From positions 19,344,001 through 19,408,000 of the forward strand of contig NC_079876.1 of the NCBI RefSeq assembly GCF_029227915.1: DNA of 64,000 nucleotides, in the 5' to 3' direction. Below the pieces are notes generated by a model. It did no database searches, had not been told where the DNA came from, and worked only from the letters and a program-made list of their open reading frames with translations. How positions within the stretch are numbered: the first letter of the stretch is position 1; every line of letters begins with the position of its first letter. A program made the translations under genes and the position numbers. Of the stretch, positions 21,311 through 33,969 are shown piece by piece. The stretch is from Hydractinia symbiolongicarpus. Taxonomy: Eukaryota; Cnidaria; Hydrozoa; Anthoathecata; Hydractiniidae.

Positions 21311-24040
21311 CATATAATCAGCTTCTCGAGATTGGAACCCAGATTGGTGACTAGAGACAAGACCTAGACAGTTCATATTTAATACTGCTGGGTACCAAAA
21401 TCCATCAACGTTCATTGGAGCTGTATATGCAGACACAAGGACTCGCAACAATTTCTAATCTTATACCGAGCAATATCATTTCTTGTGTCTATATCCAATA
21501 ATAATTGCTGGTTACACCATCAGCTCACAAAATCCTAAATTTACACCCCCATTTTAACAGCTGTAGTTATTGGAAAGTACAAACCCACCCTCTAGGAGAG
21601 GCAAATCTGTGACCATATTCCTTGATATGCAAGTTTAGCTATTTTGCAATGCAGTTTTAGCTATAGTTTTAATGCAAAATTTAGAATAACTTCATTTATG
21701 GAATAACTAGAAATTATAAAAAGATTGTATGGTAAAAGAAGAAGCTTACATCAATGAAAACAAAGGAAATCGTATGTATATTTCTGCCCTTCGGGAAAGT
21801 GTTGGCGAACATTTCAGCTAACAGATTTGGAACAACTGATTGGATAAATTAGGGACCCTACCTGGCATACTTTCGTTAATAGCTCTGGAACCATAAATGG
21901 TATTACCCTGAAGTAGCTGACTTTTTATCATTTTGGATCAGAAATATGGGAAAAACAAATCCAAAAATGTACAGCAGGTTGTGTGCTACGCCTATTATAA
22001 AAGGCACTGTTCCAATTATCTTTAGCATTTTGGTGATCTCTAACCAGGTGTGCAAAAAAAATGCTGACGTCGGCTATAAAATTGCTGATAGTTAGCATTT
22101 TAGGCATGATAGTCATGTGACAGACATCATCCTTACCAAGTTTTATAAGTTATAACCTAATACAAGGGAAGTTATGTTGGTATGGCATTTTTGTGTTTTA
22201 AACCGGGATGCCGTAGTGATTTGAGGGACAAGTTTGCTTCAATGACCCGATATCGAACGGTCTCGTTTCAGATCCGAATGGCGCTTACAAACAGGACAAA
22301 ACAACGTTACGAAATTGCTATTTACTCATGTTAGCTGTCGAACAATAGTTGCTCAGCAGCCATCCACGTGACATAGTGCAGCTTTAAGTCTTTAGTTAGA
22401 AAAACAATTAGAGAAGTAGCATTTTTTGGCAATTAGATTAAACTTAATATGAGCTGCTATATAGCATCACCTTTCTTTAAATTTTAGGCATTTCTGTAGA
22501 AACAAAACACTTAAGATTTCTCAGATTTTCTTTTTGTAGCTTTTACCTTGCTTTGTTCGTTCCCGTGATAGAATATGGAAACAGCACGGAAGACTAGACA
22601 CGAGGTTGGCACTTAGCTATATAGCGAACCACTGTTTTCCTTTTTCAGCATTTCTGTCCTCATTTTGTTCATCCTGGACATCGGAAATCAGAAGATCACG
22701 TAATAGTATTTTGTAGCATTCTGGGAAAAAACTTTGTACATAAAGACATTTGTCATACTTTTTCACCCTAATTTTTTATCGTTGGTTTTCCATCAAAATT
22801 TCGAAAATGTTAATAAATCTCTTGGTGTGTTTGCAATTTCACAATGTAATATAACACTAGTTATTTCTTTTGGTTTTTTCCACAGCTTTTTACTATGTAG
22901 AAATTTGAAGTTTACAAAAAAACGCTGAAAAGGTTTATTTAACATTGTCGTACTTGAATCTTGTTTAAAATCGAGGCTCATATGAATTACTTTAAAATTA
23001 AAAAGGATTAGAAGTTGACAATAATGCCTCAAATACAGATTTTCACTAAACTGAAACGAGTTTATAAATTCACACGCGTGCTAATTTAGCTATAATAAAT
23101 CCGAAGATAACAAAAAATTTTATAAATCGAAATTTAAAAAAGCGTAACATTTAGAAAGAGTTTATTATATGAGCAAAAGTATGCTCAACTTCCAGTTACG
23201 GCGAGTTCATAAAGATTTACGAGGAAACACGGTGAGACATCTGAAGAACAGGAGAAAACCCTAAGTCCATTTAATATATAAATTAGTAGTCAGCTAATAC
23301 GTATCGTTCAGTTAAACTGGTTGTAGATGTTGATAATAAACGTACTACACTTCCGTAATTTCTTTGTACGAAGAAAAAAGTAAACTCTTGGACAAAAGAT
23401 AATGGGTGTATCTCTCGTGGAAATGAAATAATGTTTACTTGTGTATGGTGGAATATTTTGTCTCGAAAGTTTAAGAAGGGTGCAATCAAAACAGGCAATA
23501 TACGAAAGTAGTAGAGGTAAACCCATTGAAAAAATTTACAGGTCCCAGACCTCAGATTTTCGCTCGTTATATCATCTCTATTTTGTGGGATTTTTAGCAC
23601 AAAATCACTCGGTGTAAAAGTCAGAACACGGTTATTATCATAGAGATTCAAAAATCTTAAGTCGTCGAAATATTAGAAAAAGCTCTTTGCTGCTGTTAAG
23701 AAAGATCATTCTTAAGTCCATAAAATAAAGTGATCCAAAAAATAAATACTACTGCTGACTAAAATTAGATGTTCAACTTTGTTTTTCATTATTTGTATTC
23801 CATGTGTTTACACTCCATGACGACAGTGACACATTTTTTAGCCATCTTTGAGTACATGATATCTACATTAGACATGCCGAATTTCGATAATCGTGGGTGT
23901 AATGGCAAGGTTGATTGCAATGAGTTGCCTAAATATAGAAAACAACAAAGGTCAAATGTCAAATGTCTTGTTATAATACAAGAAAAAATGAAGCTACTGT
24001 ATAGTTATAAATAAAAAAGTAATTTGTTTATGGGGCGCCT
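21311..24040. other. Intergenic DNA, nothing recognised
   Basis: A 122-codon minus-strand ORF (23283-23651) is the longest. It has no recognisable domain, no signal peptide and no splice context, and I do not call it a gene. The rest is AT-rich with no defined repeats. Confidence 0.4.
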
Positions 24041-24046
24041 TTCACG

Positions 24047-24052
24047 TTTATT
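24047..24052 (-). terminator. Polyadenylation signal AATAAA of the first EGF-like gene
   Basis: TTTATT on the plus strand reads AATAAA on the minus strand, about 87 nt downstream of the proposed stop at 24139-24141. Confidence 0.4.
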
Positions 24053-24138
24053 CATGAATATAAAAAAGGATTTTTTTATAAAAGAAAAGAAGGCGAGAAA
24101 TAGAATTTTTGTGTTACAACTTTCATAGCAGTGCAAGT

Positions 24139-27100
24139 TCACTTCCTTTGTTTCTTCTTTCTGTACCACATTGGTAAAATGACCTTGATATCAAAGATAC
24201 TTTTGTATAATTTAACTCTAAACCAATATCTTTAAATTTCCTGTTGTATGAGAAAAACATAAGCCAACCTTAGGATTTGAGAGTTTTGAGGTTAAATCAT
24301 GGTCTTTAAAAGATGTTGGATAAGAATATTAAAAGAAACAATTTAAATATAGTTAAAACATCTCCTAAAAATCAAACTTCTACACGTGATATACAGAACT
24401 TAATCCCATTTTGCAATTCACTACCTTATTCTTATAGTGAAGGATATACAGTATTTTGCGTTATTTATTTTTAACATCTTTAAGTTTAATTTCCCCAAAC
24501 TGAGTTTTTTTCTGTACTTATTTTTCATAGAAATCTGAAGTCTTTTTTCTATTCATTTCAACCAATATCTCGAAGTATTTTAGGTATATTGTATTTCCCT
24601 TCTTTCTCTTTGACTTCTGGCAAAAGATTTTAAATGAAAGATCCTTACCAGAATTCTGTTTACTCCTAACATATCGTAAAAACAAGAATTGGGTCCAGTC
24701 CATCCATAGTAACATTCACATGCTCCGGGAACAGTAGTGGAACATTTCCCAGCACCATCTAAGGATACAAGAAATAGTTCAACTGATCATATAAGGCGCT
24801 TACTTTACTTACGGTATTGTCATAAAATGTTTTTAAGTTAACTTTATAACTTAAAAACAAAAAGATATGGAACATGGCATGAATGTTCCTATCATTGTCA
24901 AATAACAGAATACTTTTCTTTTATACAGTGTTATTTAAGTATTAGTTTTGCCATCTTAAACTTCCACAAATATAGTGGAAAAGCAGTTAATACTGGCTAG
25001 CTGTTTCTTACACAGAGTACATCTTGAGTTACACTCCTTTGCAGGATCAGGTGGCAGCAAACCATCTTTTCTCAGCTGATCTTCAGGTGAGGGCTCGCCA
25101 CAGAATCCGTTCGACTGCTGCTGTGAAGCGCAGGTTGGTGGCTGTCCTACTGTGTTGCAAGGAGTTTTGCAATTGTCAGCCTAGAAAGAAAACAAAAAGT
25201 TTAAAAAAATCACCACTCATGAACATTAATAATGACTTATGTCTTCGTCTTGTGTTGATCTTCGTAGATAATGAAAAGTAAAGCAGTTATCAGTAAAATT
25301 GTTTAATATATACTTACAACAAGTCTGATGCCATGTACCGGTGTATTGATATTCAAATATATAGCATTTGGTCCGGTCCATCCCGGATTACACAAACATT
25401 TACCGGATGAAAGACACGCAAAAGCTTGGCCTGGCGTAAACTGGCAATCGTTAATCGACGTACACCCTGAGTAAAAAAAATTAGTAAAGTAAAGTTTATT
25501 AGCATCGTTTGTTTGCCTTATCTTGACGAACGTGATAGTTACAAAATTAAACATTCACTGAGTAGAGATCAATGGCAGTTTATAGTTTATTTTCTGGAGA
25601 AGGAGATATCTCAAACCTTCACAGATCACTTCCTAAATCCGTTTGCAGATTTGTAAATATTGCCTATCATAATGAAATCCGTATTTACAAAGTGAAACCG
25701 TTTTTCGTTCCAAAGTGTTAAAAATGTTATGAGTGTGTCCTAACTGTAGGAATAGCACTTCAATAGCGCTTTTAAAAATTTTCCCGTCCAGTGAAAATAT
25801 GTTCTTTTTGTCGTAAATTGACCTGAAGCTTATTGTCTTCTATGTCTTAATGATATAACTTTATTTTTTTCTTTGCTAACTAAAAAGGCGCCCTGTTCCG
25901 CGCCGCTCCTGTCAGTTTTTTAATAACTCTTTTTTGCTGTGCTACATCGTTCTGATTCTTACTAAAGTTTAATAGTTAGGTGTAATATCTCTTTAAGTCT
26001 TAGATATTGCCCATTACTCGAAATTGCCCCTTAAATTTTTATGAGATTCTTATAATCGGAAAAATAGAATAACTTCGGTAGGATTATTCTTAGAACTTGA
26101 AACTCGCAACACATGTTCTATTCATTGAGGTGAAGTTTTTATCGAAGTGACTAACCCTTTATTTCGATATTTTTTGGATTTTACCAAAAAATTGGGAAAA
26201 TGCAATTTTCGGATATTTTTATGGAAATTACGTAAAAAATATATTAGTGACTTTTATAAGGCTTAAAGGGAATTTTAAACAGAATTTTAAAATTCGTTTC
26301 AGCACTAAATTAATTGAAATTTAATCAGATAGTGGTATTGTGGACAAATTTAGGCTTTAAATGATGTCATAATGACGTCAGAGAGAAAGTGCTGACGTAA
26401 GCAAAAACTATTGTTATTATTTTGTTCTTGTCATGATATAAGTGTGCCAACTTTGATTAAATTTGGTCTAACAAAAGTTATAATGAGCTGGGAAGCGAAA
26501 TCCGCTTAATCCCCCGGTCATAATATGTTCCAAAAAACCCGAAACCAATAGGGTTACGCCTTTTTTTGCTCCATTTCAATTTTGGAATCACGCTCTAAAG
26601 TTTGAGTAGAGTAACTTATAAATGGTATTAAAACTTTTAGAATCTGGATTTCCAGTCCAGAATGGAAAATCGTTATTTCTGATACCCGGTTGGTTATTTT
26701 ATGCTGGTCCGGGTTAAAAAATACAATCACTTTATCCTTTTTTGTGAACAGAAACGAACATTTTATGCAAAAACAAAGAAATATTTGTCAAAGTTAGCAA
26801 TAATATTTTACTTTCACGCGTGTTAGCGATTAACAATTTGATTTAAAGAGCGATTTTCCACGTTTTTCAGTCAACATGTGAGAATACACTGAAGTTTACT
26901 ATCAAGGTGTTTTTGGGAATACCTAAGCTGAGTTCACAACATTTAACGAATTATTAGACACAAGTAAACAAATACTTTTTTTAGCTAAATTTACCTGCAG
27001 TTTGAAACATGTTTATGTAAAAGAATTGGAGGTTTTATGTAAAAGAATTGGTAGGTTTAAATTTGTAGGTTATCTTCGTTTACTGGATGAGTTTCTTGAC

Positions 27101-29102
27101 ACAATTAGATATCGGACTTAAAATGCTATTTGGTTTAGGAATACTAATAACTTGACATATCACACCACACTAAGTTCACCTCATTGTCAAGAATAATCAT
27201 ATTTTCATACGCAATTGCGCCTGTTTAAAAACCATAAATAAAATACAAAAACTGTTTTGTTTTTTATGTTAAAAAATTCCGGTATATCATGCATGTGTGT
27301 TTTTAACGTAACATTTACATCCCACTTGTTTACTTATCTTTTTTGCAAATCTTCTGCGTCACAACTAAATTACTTATCAATCTTATCAGCCTGTACAGGA
27401 ACAAACATGCCACTGTTATTTGTATGAACGTCGGCCTATTTTTATTTTTTTTTTTTTTTTATCAAACGACAAGATTAATAAGAAAATATTATCAACATAA
27501 ATTCATTAATTTTTGCGCGTTACAAATTTTTGTGTAAATAATTTCTTGCCTTGAATGTTCTTTTTCCAAAAAACTAAGATTCTTCGGCAATGTGATTTTT
27601 GCGTTAAATTTAATATGTCGATGTCAATACTGTTTATTATGCTACCCAATAAATGGTTTCAACGAATGTTTTAACGCAAAAAATTCCAGTGCGCAAATAT
27701 TATTAGTGCTCAAAAATTGAAATTAATCGTTGTTACTCGCAAAATATTTGAGCATTATCGTGATAAAAAATGTGATAAATATTTTTTTACCAAAAACAAA
27801 ATCTATGTAAAAGTAAAAAATCAATGTCAAATTTAAAAGGTGCCACATTCAAGATGAAATCAGGAGTTTTCTTCCCTAGGTATTATGGGGTAAAAATTTT
27901 TATAAGTGTTCCGGTATGTGAGTTGCTTATGGTATAAGATAAAGCGAAATAAGAAGTTTCTCACCTGTGTTTGCATCGCATAATGCAGCTCCTAAAACAC
28001 ATAAAGACGTGTAAAGTTTTGAGGTTCTTTATAGGCCAGTGCTTTTGTTAAAAAAAATATCTGATAAATGTGACATTTGCGGGATAACAAATGTTAAGGC
28101 AAGAAAGAGTTACTACCAAAATAACGACGACGACAACAATTTTTTGGATCTATTTTCAAAACTTTTCGTGTTAGAGTTTAAAACATGTTTAACTTTGTCT
28201 TGCCTAGTCTCCTCGTCTCATCGACCGTGTTTCCATGTGAGAGGAGTACCATGTTAAGTACTCGAAATAAAAAACCTAACGAATAGATTTCCAAGGGTTG
28301 TTAATTTATTGGTGCACGACAGCCGTTAAAAGAAAAAGTTAAAAAAGGGTTTGGAATTTGTTCCGAATGTTTCAAAAATTAGACGAAAACCGTAATTCAA
28401 AAGTTTATGGGCATTACACGGGTAACACACAAAAAAATACACATCGAACAAAAATGAAAAGTCATCAAATCATCAAAAAATGTTTACAATCATGGACAAA
28501 GTATAATGATATAGCACGGCTAATTTCAAATTTAGCTGCCGCAAGGATCACATTGTTTGTTTCATTTTAGAGTCGCCTAATTTGAAATTGCCAATGTTTA
28601 CAGCAGACTCAGGACTTCTTTGGTGAAATTTAAAGTCTTGAAACATGTAAATTGCTGCTAAGGTCAGTTCAACCTTTTTCTTGAATTTCGCCACCTTTGT
28701 AGACCTCGACGTGGATTATTTCGCTAACTGATGCTACTAGCGAATTCCTCACGCTATTTACACGACCTACATGTGCACAAAGCTTTGAAAAATTTGATAA
28801 AAAACTGTCTTTTTTTCATCAATTTTGTTCATGATTGTAATAACAAAAATTACTTACGCTGCAACATTAATTCTTTTAATAGCAACCCTTTTGCTGTCAA
28901 TAATATAAGTTACCAATTGTCTAATAAACAATTTTCTTGTTTAAACAGATCCGTCTAGTTGTAATACAAGGCCAGAATTGAAGTAAAGGCAAACAAAACG
29001 TTAGCAAAGTAGTTTATTTTCCTTATAAAATAAATGTTGCTTACCATTATGGATAAAACCAATGTAAAGAAAAGCTATAAGAATGTATGTGATGCTCATC
29101 AT
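24139..29102 (-). CDS. Secreted cysteine-rich EGF-like protein A (spliced, 6 exons proposed)
   Basis: Proposed exons, in order: 29102-29045, 27991-27965, 25466-25318, 25180-25012, 24758-24649, 24183-24139 (185 codons plus stop). Exon 1 starts with two ATGs and encodes a hydrophobic signal peptide (SITYILIAFLYIGFIH). Exon 3 holds five Cys in an EGF-like pattern (C-x5-C-x9-C, then GKCLCNPGWTG). Exon 4 holds six Cys (DNCKTPCN, QPPTCAS, GFCGEPS, KECNSRC) and a conserved SPEDQLRKDGLLPP stretch. Exon 5 is a second EGF-like segment (YGAGKCSTTVPGACECYYGW, then TGPNSC). All introns begin GT and end AG, with phases 1,1,0,1,0. Exon 6 is least certain: it gives a short tail rich in Lys/Arg, ends in TGA and is followed by AATAAA. 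Its acceptor has a weak pyrimidine tract. The microexon is optional, since skipping it keeps the frame. Likely extracellular and disulfide-rich. No named family recognised. A diverged copy lies upstream at 30746-32573. Confidence 0.6.
25990..26556 (-). mobile_element. Decayed TTAA-type MITE relic in an intron of EGF-like gene A
   Basis: The text (GCCCATTACTCGAAATTGCCCC, then GATTATTCTTAGAACTTGAAAC, AGTGCTGACGTAAGC and CCCGGTCATAATATGTTCC, ending AATAGGGTTA) matches, in inverted orientation, the intact element at 45635-46387. It lies between exons 2 and 3 of gene A. Ends are degenerate. Confidence 0.6.
27965..27991 (-). CDS. 27-nt phase-symmetric microexon of EGF-like gene A
   Basis: Acceptor TTTATGTGTTTTAG, 27 nt, then donor GTGAGA. 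It inserts nine residues including one Cys (AALCDANT core) between the signal peptide and the first EGF-like exon. It begins and ends in phase 1, so inclusion or skipping both keep the frame. The paralogous gene B has no counterpart I could find. Confidence 0.4.
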
Positions 29103-29109
29103 TTTCTCT

Positions 29110-30740
29110 TCTTTTCCTAACACAATATGATAATGTTGCTAGCTAAATAAAGCTTGAAGATTCCCCGTTTAATGAACCTTTCCTTATCCTTGATGTAAGG
29201 AGACTGGTGAAGAAGAGAGAAGGTGTTACTAGTTCCGAGCAAACGTGCACCATACAGAGTTTTTTGTTTGTCTAATTTGCAGGTATTCGAAGTTTTTCTT
29301 TTCGTTTTCCGCCTATTATTGTATTTGCAAATTAGATTAATTTTTTTTATTCTGCCTAATTAAATTTAATGTAATTAGCGCCAGTAATTAAATCTTAAGC
29401 TTTTCTTTTCTTCTCGTTTAGTATTTTAATTTAAATTTTAATCAGAAGTTGAACTTATTAATGCAATTAAGATTGGTTTTCTTAGGTGCTAATTCAATTA
29501 CAGTTTATCAATCTAATACCATTGAAAACTTGCATTGCTCACCTCGAAAGTATTGCAAGCATTTTTTAGCGTATGGAATTGTAAACAAACAGCATCACAC
29601 CATTACTACCGAAATTTTATGTTTTATTCCATTCCAAGACTTTTAAGCAAACAGAAGCTGGATTTGCTCCATTATTTTCGCTCGTTTACCCAAAATGTTG
29701 AATAAAGTATTGTGCAAAAATAACAGCCATAGTAAAAAAAAATAAGTTTTTCATACACTAGGTTTATCATCAGACTATAAACGACTAAAATCAAATTTAC
29801 ATGTGAAATGTTAAGGTTTTTATATCCAATGTTCCCGATTGATCTTGCTTAAATTGTTATTAAACGGTAATGGGAATACTTCCTTTATTAAGAAATCAAA
29901 TGTAGCAGTTATACATTTATAAAATAAAATAGTTCATCAACGAGTAAAAAACCTAAAAAAGAGTAACCATGTCTTCAGCAAAGCGCTTGATTTGTAGTTA
30001 AAAATCTTAGTATACGTCAAAGCAAACCTCATTATGGTATTAACTAATTAGATTCTATCGTTAGTTAAGAATGCGAATGTTGTTAATTTTTAATTAGTTT
30101 TAATTCAGACAGAAATCTGTTCATACCTATAGTGCGGTAGTTACCACTTATTGAAGTGGTTAGGAGCAGGAAGTGTTCAAACCAAAACAGAAATCAATTT
30201 CAATAACTAATTCCCAACCTATAGCAAACTCCGGCTACCGTAAAGATAGTTTTGAGCCTCGTCCAAGGCTGAGACACAAAACATAAAGATCGCAGCTAGT
30301 TTTTTATATATATTTAATGTTAATGAATAGTTTGTAAGCGCAAGTTAATGTAACAATAGCTATAAAATCGTAAATCAGGTCTGGTTTATAAAACTTTGAG
30401 ATTCTAGACTAAATCAAACATGGCTATAATGTTTTTTATAATTTGAACTTAAACATTTATGAAGAAGGAGAGAGAAGCAAAAGGAATCAATATAACTGAC
30501 GTAGGCTTAGACAACCATGCGTCACGAAATGCCTACTCTGTATACTTCATCTGTCGCTTAAAAAAGGGGTTTTTTCTAGACGTAGTTCTTTTTTCACCAA
30601 TTGCATGAGGTTTTAAAGCAAAAAGGAGCGATTACGCGAAAGCAAAAAAACATAATTATGAAAGATTATATCTTTGTTACAGAATAAAAAAAAATATGTA
30701 GATCTCTGTGATCACATGATCTATATACAATCTTGTTCGT
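29110..30740. other. Spacer between the two EGF-like genes
   Basis: No gene was recognised. The promoter of gene A and the 3' end of gene B should lie here. No convincing TATA box within 150 nt upstream of 29102 and no AATAAA within 150 nt after the gene B stop were seen. Confidence 0.4.
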
Positions 30741-30745
30741 TTTTA

Positions 30746-32573
30746 TCAGGCTATTATTCCCACACAACGAGAATTTCTTACATTGTGATTGTAATGACAT
30801 GGAATGGTGCAGTATAAAGCCTAAAAAATAAAAACAGATTTATAAATACCTTCTTCTCAATTGTATTTACCCCTTGAGTATTGAAAACATACTACAGGGC
30901 GTGAAGTGAACTTTTTCATTTTTTTCAAATTTTAGAAAACAACAACAAAACAAAATAAAACAATCAAACAAACTGAAATCTAAACTGATTTTCAGTTCAA
31001 CATGGTTCAACAAAAGTTTCTTTTATTCGCTAGTTTCCCATTTCGTTATGAAAATGTAAATAACAAGCATTCATCCTTAAAATATTTAACCTGTTGTCAC
31101 ACTAAGATAATTTAATGTTTTTCCATTACAACTTACTAAAATTTTATTTGACTTGTCATAAAAGCACGACTTGGGTCCCGTCCATCCATAATGGCATTCA
31201 CACGCACCAGGAACGGATGTTGAGCATTTTCCAGCACCATCTAGAAATGAATCGATATGAAGACGACGTAAAATTTACAAACGAACGAACGAACGAATGC
31301 AGATGAAGATCAGTTTTACTACAAACTTACACATTGTACATCTTGAATGACATTTTGTTTCAGGAGCTGGAGGTAATAACCCATCTTTTCTTAGCTGGTC
31401 TTCAGGCGAACTGTTGCTGCAATAACCTTGAGGTGAGTGCTTGGAAGCGCATGACGATGGTTGCGAAACAGTGTTACAAGGTGTCTTGCAGTTACTTGCC
31501 TAATAAAAACAAGTTGTTTAGGTAGCTATTATATATTCCACTGGAAAAACATAACGACTTTTACTCAAATTTAAGGGCGAAGTACGAGTAACGAGATCTG
31601 GTAAGCCGAATCGAAAAAAACATAATTATAATAATGTTCATCTATTAAATTATATTATCTTCTTGAAATACTAGTGAGAAAAAATAAAAATCTTTTACTG
31701 TCAATACAAAATTACCTCACGTCCTGTTAAGAATATTTAAATTTGAGAGACAAGTTATTATAAATAATGTTTTTAACTACTCACGACAAGTCTTATTCCA
31801 TGTACCGGTGTGTCGATATTTAGATACGTAGCATTTGATCCGATCCATCCCGGATTGCATAAACAGTTACCAGATGAAAGACATGCAAAGGCTTGACCGG
31901 GTGTTATTTGACAGTCGTTAACAGAAGAGCAATCTAAAAAATAAGAGGAAGCTTTTTCTACTTCTATTTTTAAAAATATAATGTTCATCTGTCGAAGAAG
32001 CAAATGAGTAAATGATTAGGAATTTTTCATTAGACAAGTTGACACTGTTTTTCCTTCAGGATTCCTGTTTTGACAAAATGAAATAAAAACGGAAAATAAC
32101 CCTTTCAAATCACTTCCTTAATGAATCATTTTCTTTTTGACAGTTAAATTTGTTCTTTTCCTGATATGCAAAAAATTGATTGAATGGTGAAATCAAACAA
32201 TCGCGTTATATAAAAAAGCAATTAAACCAATAAGCAAAACAATAGTTGGAAGAAATTTCGTTTTTGTAGATAAACACTCCTTTAGAAGTAACAACAAACA
32301 GGTTATAATAAAAACTGATCTAAAAATCAAAAATATATATCCCAGACGCATGCGTCAATAATGTTGATAACTGGTATACAGAACATTAGAAGTATTGCGC
32401 TATAAAATAAATAAAAATAACAGTATACCAAGTGAGTTTCATGTAACCTTGGTCAAGAAAGATGCCTGAAATATATTAATAAAATGATATTAAATATTTG
32501 GTCACTTACGACAATGGACAGAACTGAAACGTACAATAATAACAACAAGGATAATGTACATTTGGCTGTTCAT
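30746..32573 (-). CDS. Secreted cysteine-rich EGF-like protein B (spliced, 5 exons)
   Basis: Proposed exons, in order: 32573-32510, 31933-31785, 31499-31331, 31240-31137, 30820-30746 (186 codons plus stop). Exon 1 is a signal peptide (MNSQMYIILVVIIVRFSSV, ending at a Cys). Exons 2 and 3 have exactly the lengths of exons 3 and 4 of gene A (149 and 169 nt), with the same phases and Cys positions: VNDC...FACLSSGNCLCNPGW, then SNCKTPCN, SSCAS, GYCSNSS, TKCHSRC. SPEDQLRKDGLLPP is conserved. Exon 4 is the second EGF-like segment (YGAGKCSTSVPGACECHYGW, TGPKSC). The last exon adds three Cys (LYCTIPCHYNHN, NSRC) and differs completely from gene A. All splice sites are GT-AG with GTAAGT-like donors. 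It is an upstream tandem duplicate of gene A. Secreted; receptor, tissue and role unknown. EGF-like folds occur in growth factors, matrix proteins and some cnidarian secreted toxins, and nothing here decides between them. Confidence 0.65.
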
Positions 32574-32672
32574 CACGATGTCTTCTTGTAGCAAAGAAAT
32601 AGTTTGTTTTTCTAATGTCAAACACAATTGCTTCCTCACTTTTGCTTATATTAAACACACCGATGAGCTCTT

Positions 32673-32680
32673 CTTATATA
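32673..32680 (-). promoter_or_regulatory. TATA box of EGF-like gene B
   Basis: The minus strand reads TATATAAG about 100 nt upstream of the ATG at 32573, giving an expected transcript start near 32645 and a 5' UTR of about 70 nt. Confidence 0.5.
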
Positions 32681-32699
32681 CGCACTCGACCTTCAAACA

Positions 32700-33760
32700 T
32701 ACCGGTGATTAGCCATAAGTCGTTATGCAATACAGGTTGACATAGATGACCCAATAGATATTACAAATATTATAAACCCATAACATGAGTGGATTAAAAC
32801 GTGTCGAGCTGAACTATTGGAAATTCCTGAGCAATATAAGTCAAACGACCAATGTGTTCCTGTAACTAACTTTGTGACTTCGTGTAATTTCTTTACCGAC
32901 ACAAGTTTTTACGCGCTCTGGACGAGCGTTAACTGACACACATAAATTAATGTGGTCAGGTCTAAAGGTCAAATAACGAAGGCAACATTGTAACTTTAAA
33001 GAAAGTTTAAATATTTTTTTTGAATTAAATACTGTGTATAATGCAGAAACGTTTCAGCTAGTGCCTGTTGTCTCTTTTTTATATCTGGTCGGTGAGGCGA
33101 ACATGGCCTGGAGGAGGCCATGTTTCTGGGTGTAATATTTAATGAGATTTGTCTCAATGTACTCAAGTTTTATATATGACTTTTAGAGATAAGCGAGCTC
33201 GGTCTTTTACGTCACAGATATGTGCGGCGAGTTTGTTTTCATTCCTCTCATACGGAGCTCGCGCATTGCTATTGACTGTTTTCCAAATGCATAGCGAAAT
33301 GCACAATCATGTCATTTAGGCTGCTGTTTACTTAAAATTCCAGTAGTTACGTTACGTATATTTTACTAAATTGGTTGGCTAGAAAGTACTGAGTTGCAAA
33401 ACTTGTAGCCAGGGGATACTTTGAAATTGGTAAATGATTTGATCTGATTATAACACTTCGTTGGTTCTCTATAGTGCAGAAATAGCTGCAAAATCTTTAA
33501 ATGGTCATGTAATTCTAGGTGCATGACTGCTGGGCAGAAATTTAACTTCATATAACCATTCTTTATGTTTAAGCTCTTGAATTCTCATTTTCTAATCTGT
33601 GGCTGTATTGTAGCTTTTATGATCTCAAAGTTGCTCCTCAGAAAGTGAGGACGGTTTAATTCCTTTTCTCCATACTCAATACGAGCATTGTAACAAAGAA
33701 TGATTTATTTATAATGCTTAACTGAAACTTTGAATTCGTATGTTGTGAACTCATTTCTAC
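32700..33760. other. Intergenic DNA upstream of EGF-like gene B
   Basis: Holds a hairpin at 33100-33124 (AACATGGCCT, 5-nt loop, AGGCCATGTT). No gene recognised. Confidence 0.4.
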
Positions 33761-33762
33761 AA

Positions 33763-33965
33763 TCCCGGTCAAAAATAATGGCAGTAAACCCTTTTTACAC
33801 GTGTAGCAAGAGCAAGATAAGTACAACGCCCCCTTTCCCCCAGTATCAATGTTCAAAAGCTGTGCTAACACGTTTCCAAACATTGATAATGGGGGAGAGG
33901 GGGTAGGAAAGGATTATACTGCTAAGGATTATTTTGTAGCTTACTGCCAATATATTTTGACCGGG
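33763..33965 (+). mobile_element. MITE family copy 2
   Basis: Terminal inverted repeats TCCCGGTCAAAAATAATGGC and, inverted, TCCCGGTCAAAATATATTGGC. The body matches 5927-6120 closely, with small indels. The MITE is complete at both ends and has no coding capacity. Here no long flanking duplication is seen, unlike copy 1. Confidence 0.8.
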
Positions 33966-33969
33966 ATTA

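Noticed and set aside
23283-23651. 122-codon minus-strand ORF
   Set aside because: No recognisable domain, signal peptide, acceptor/donor pair or repeat match; chance length is plausible in this DNA.
32440-32470. Candidate microexon in intron 1 of EGF-like gene B
   Set aside because: The only plausible donor gives a 37-nt exon that breaks the phase required by the next exon.
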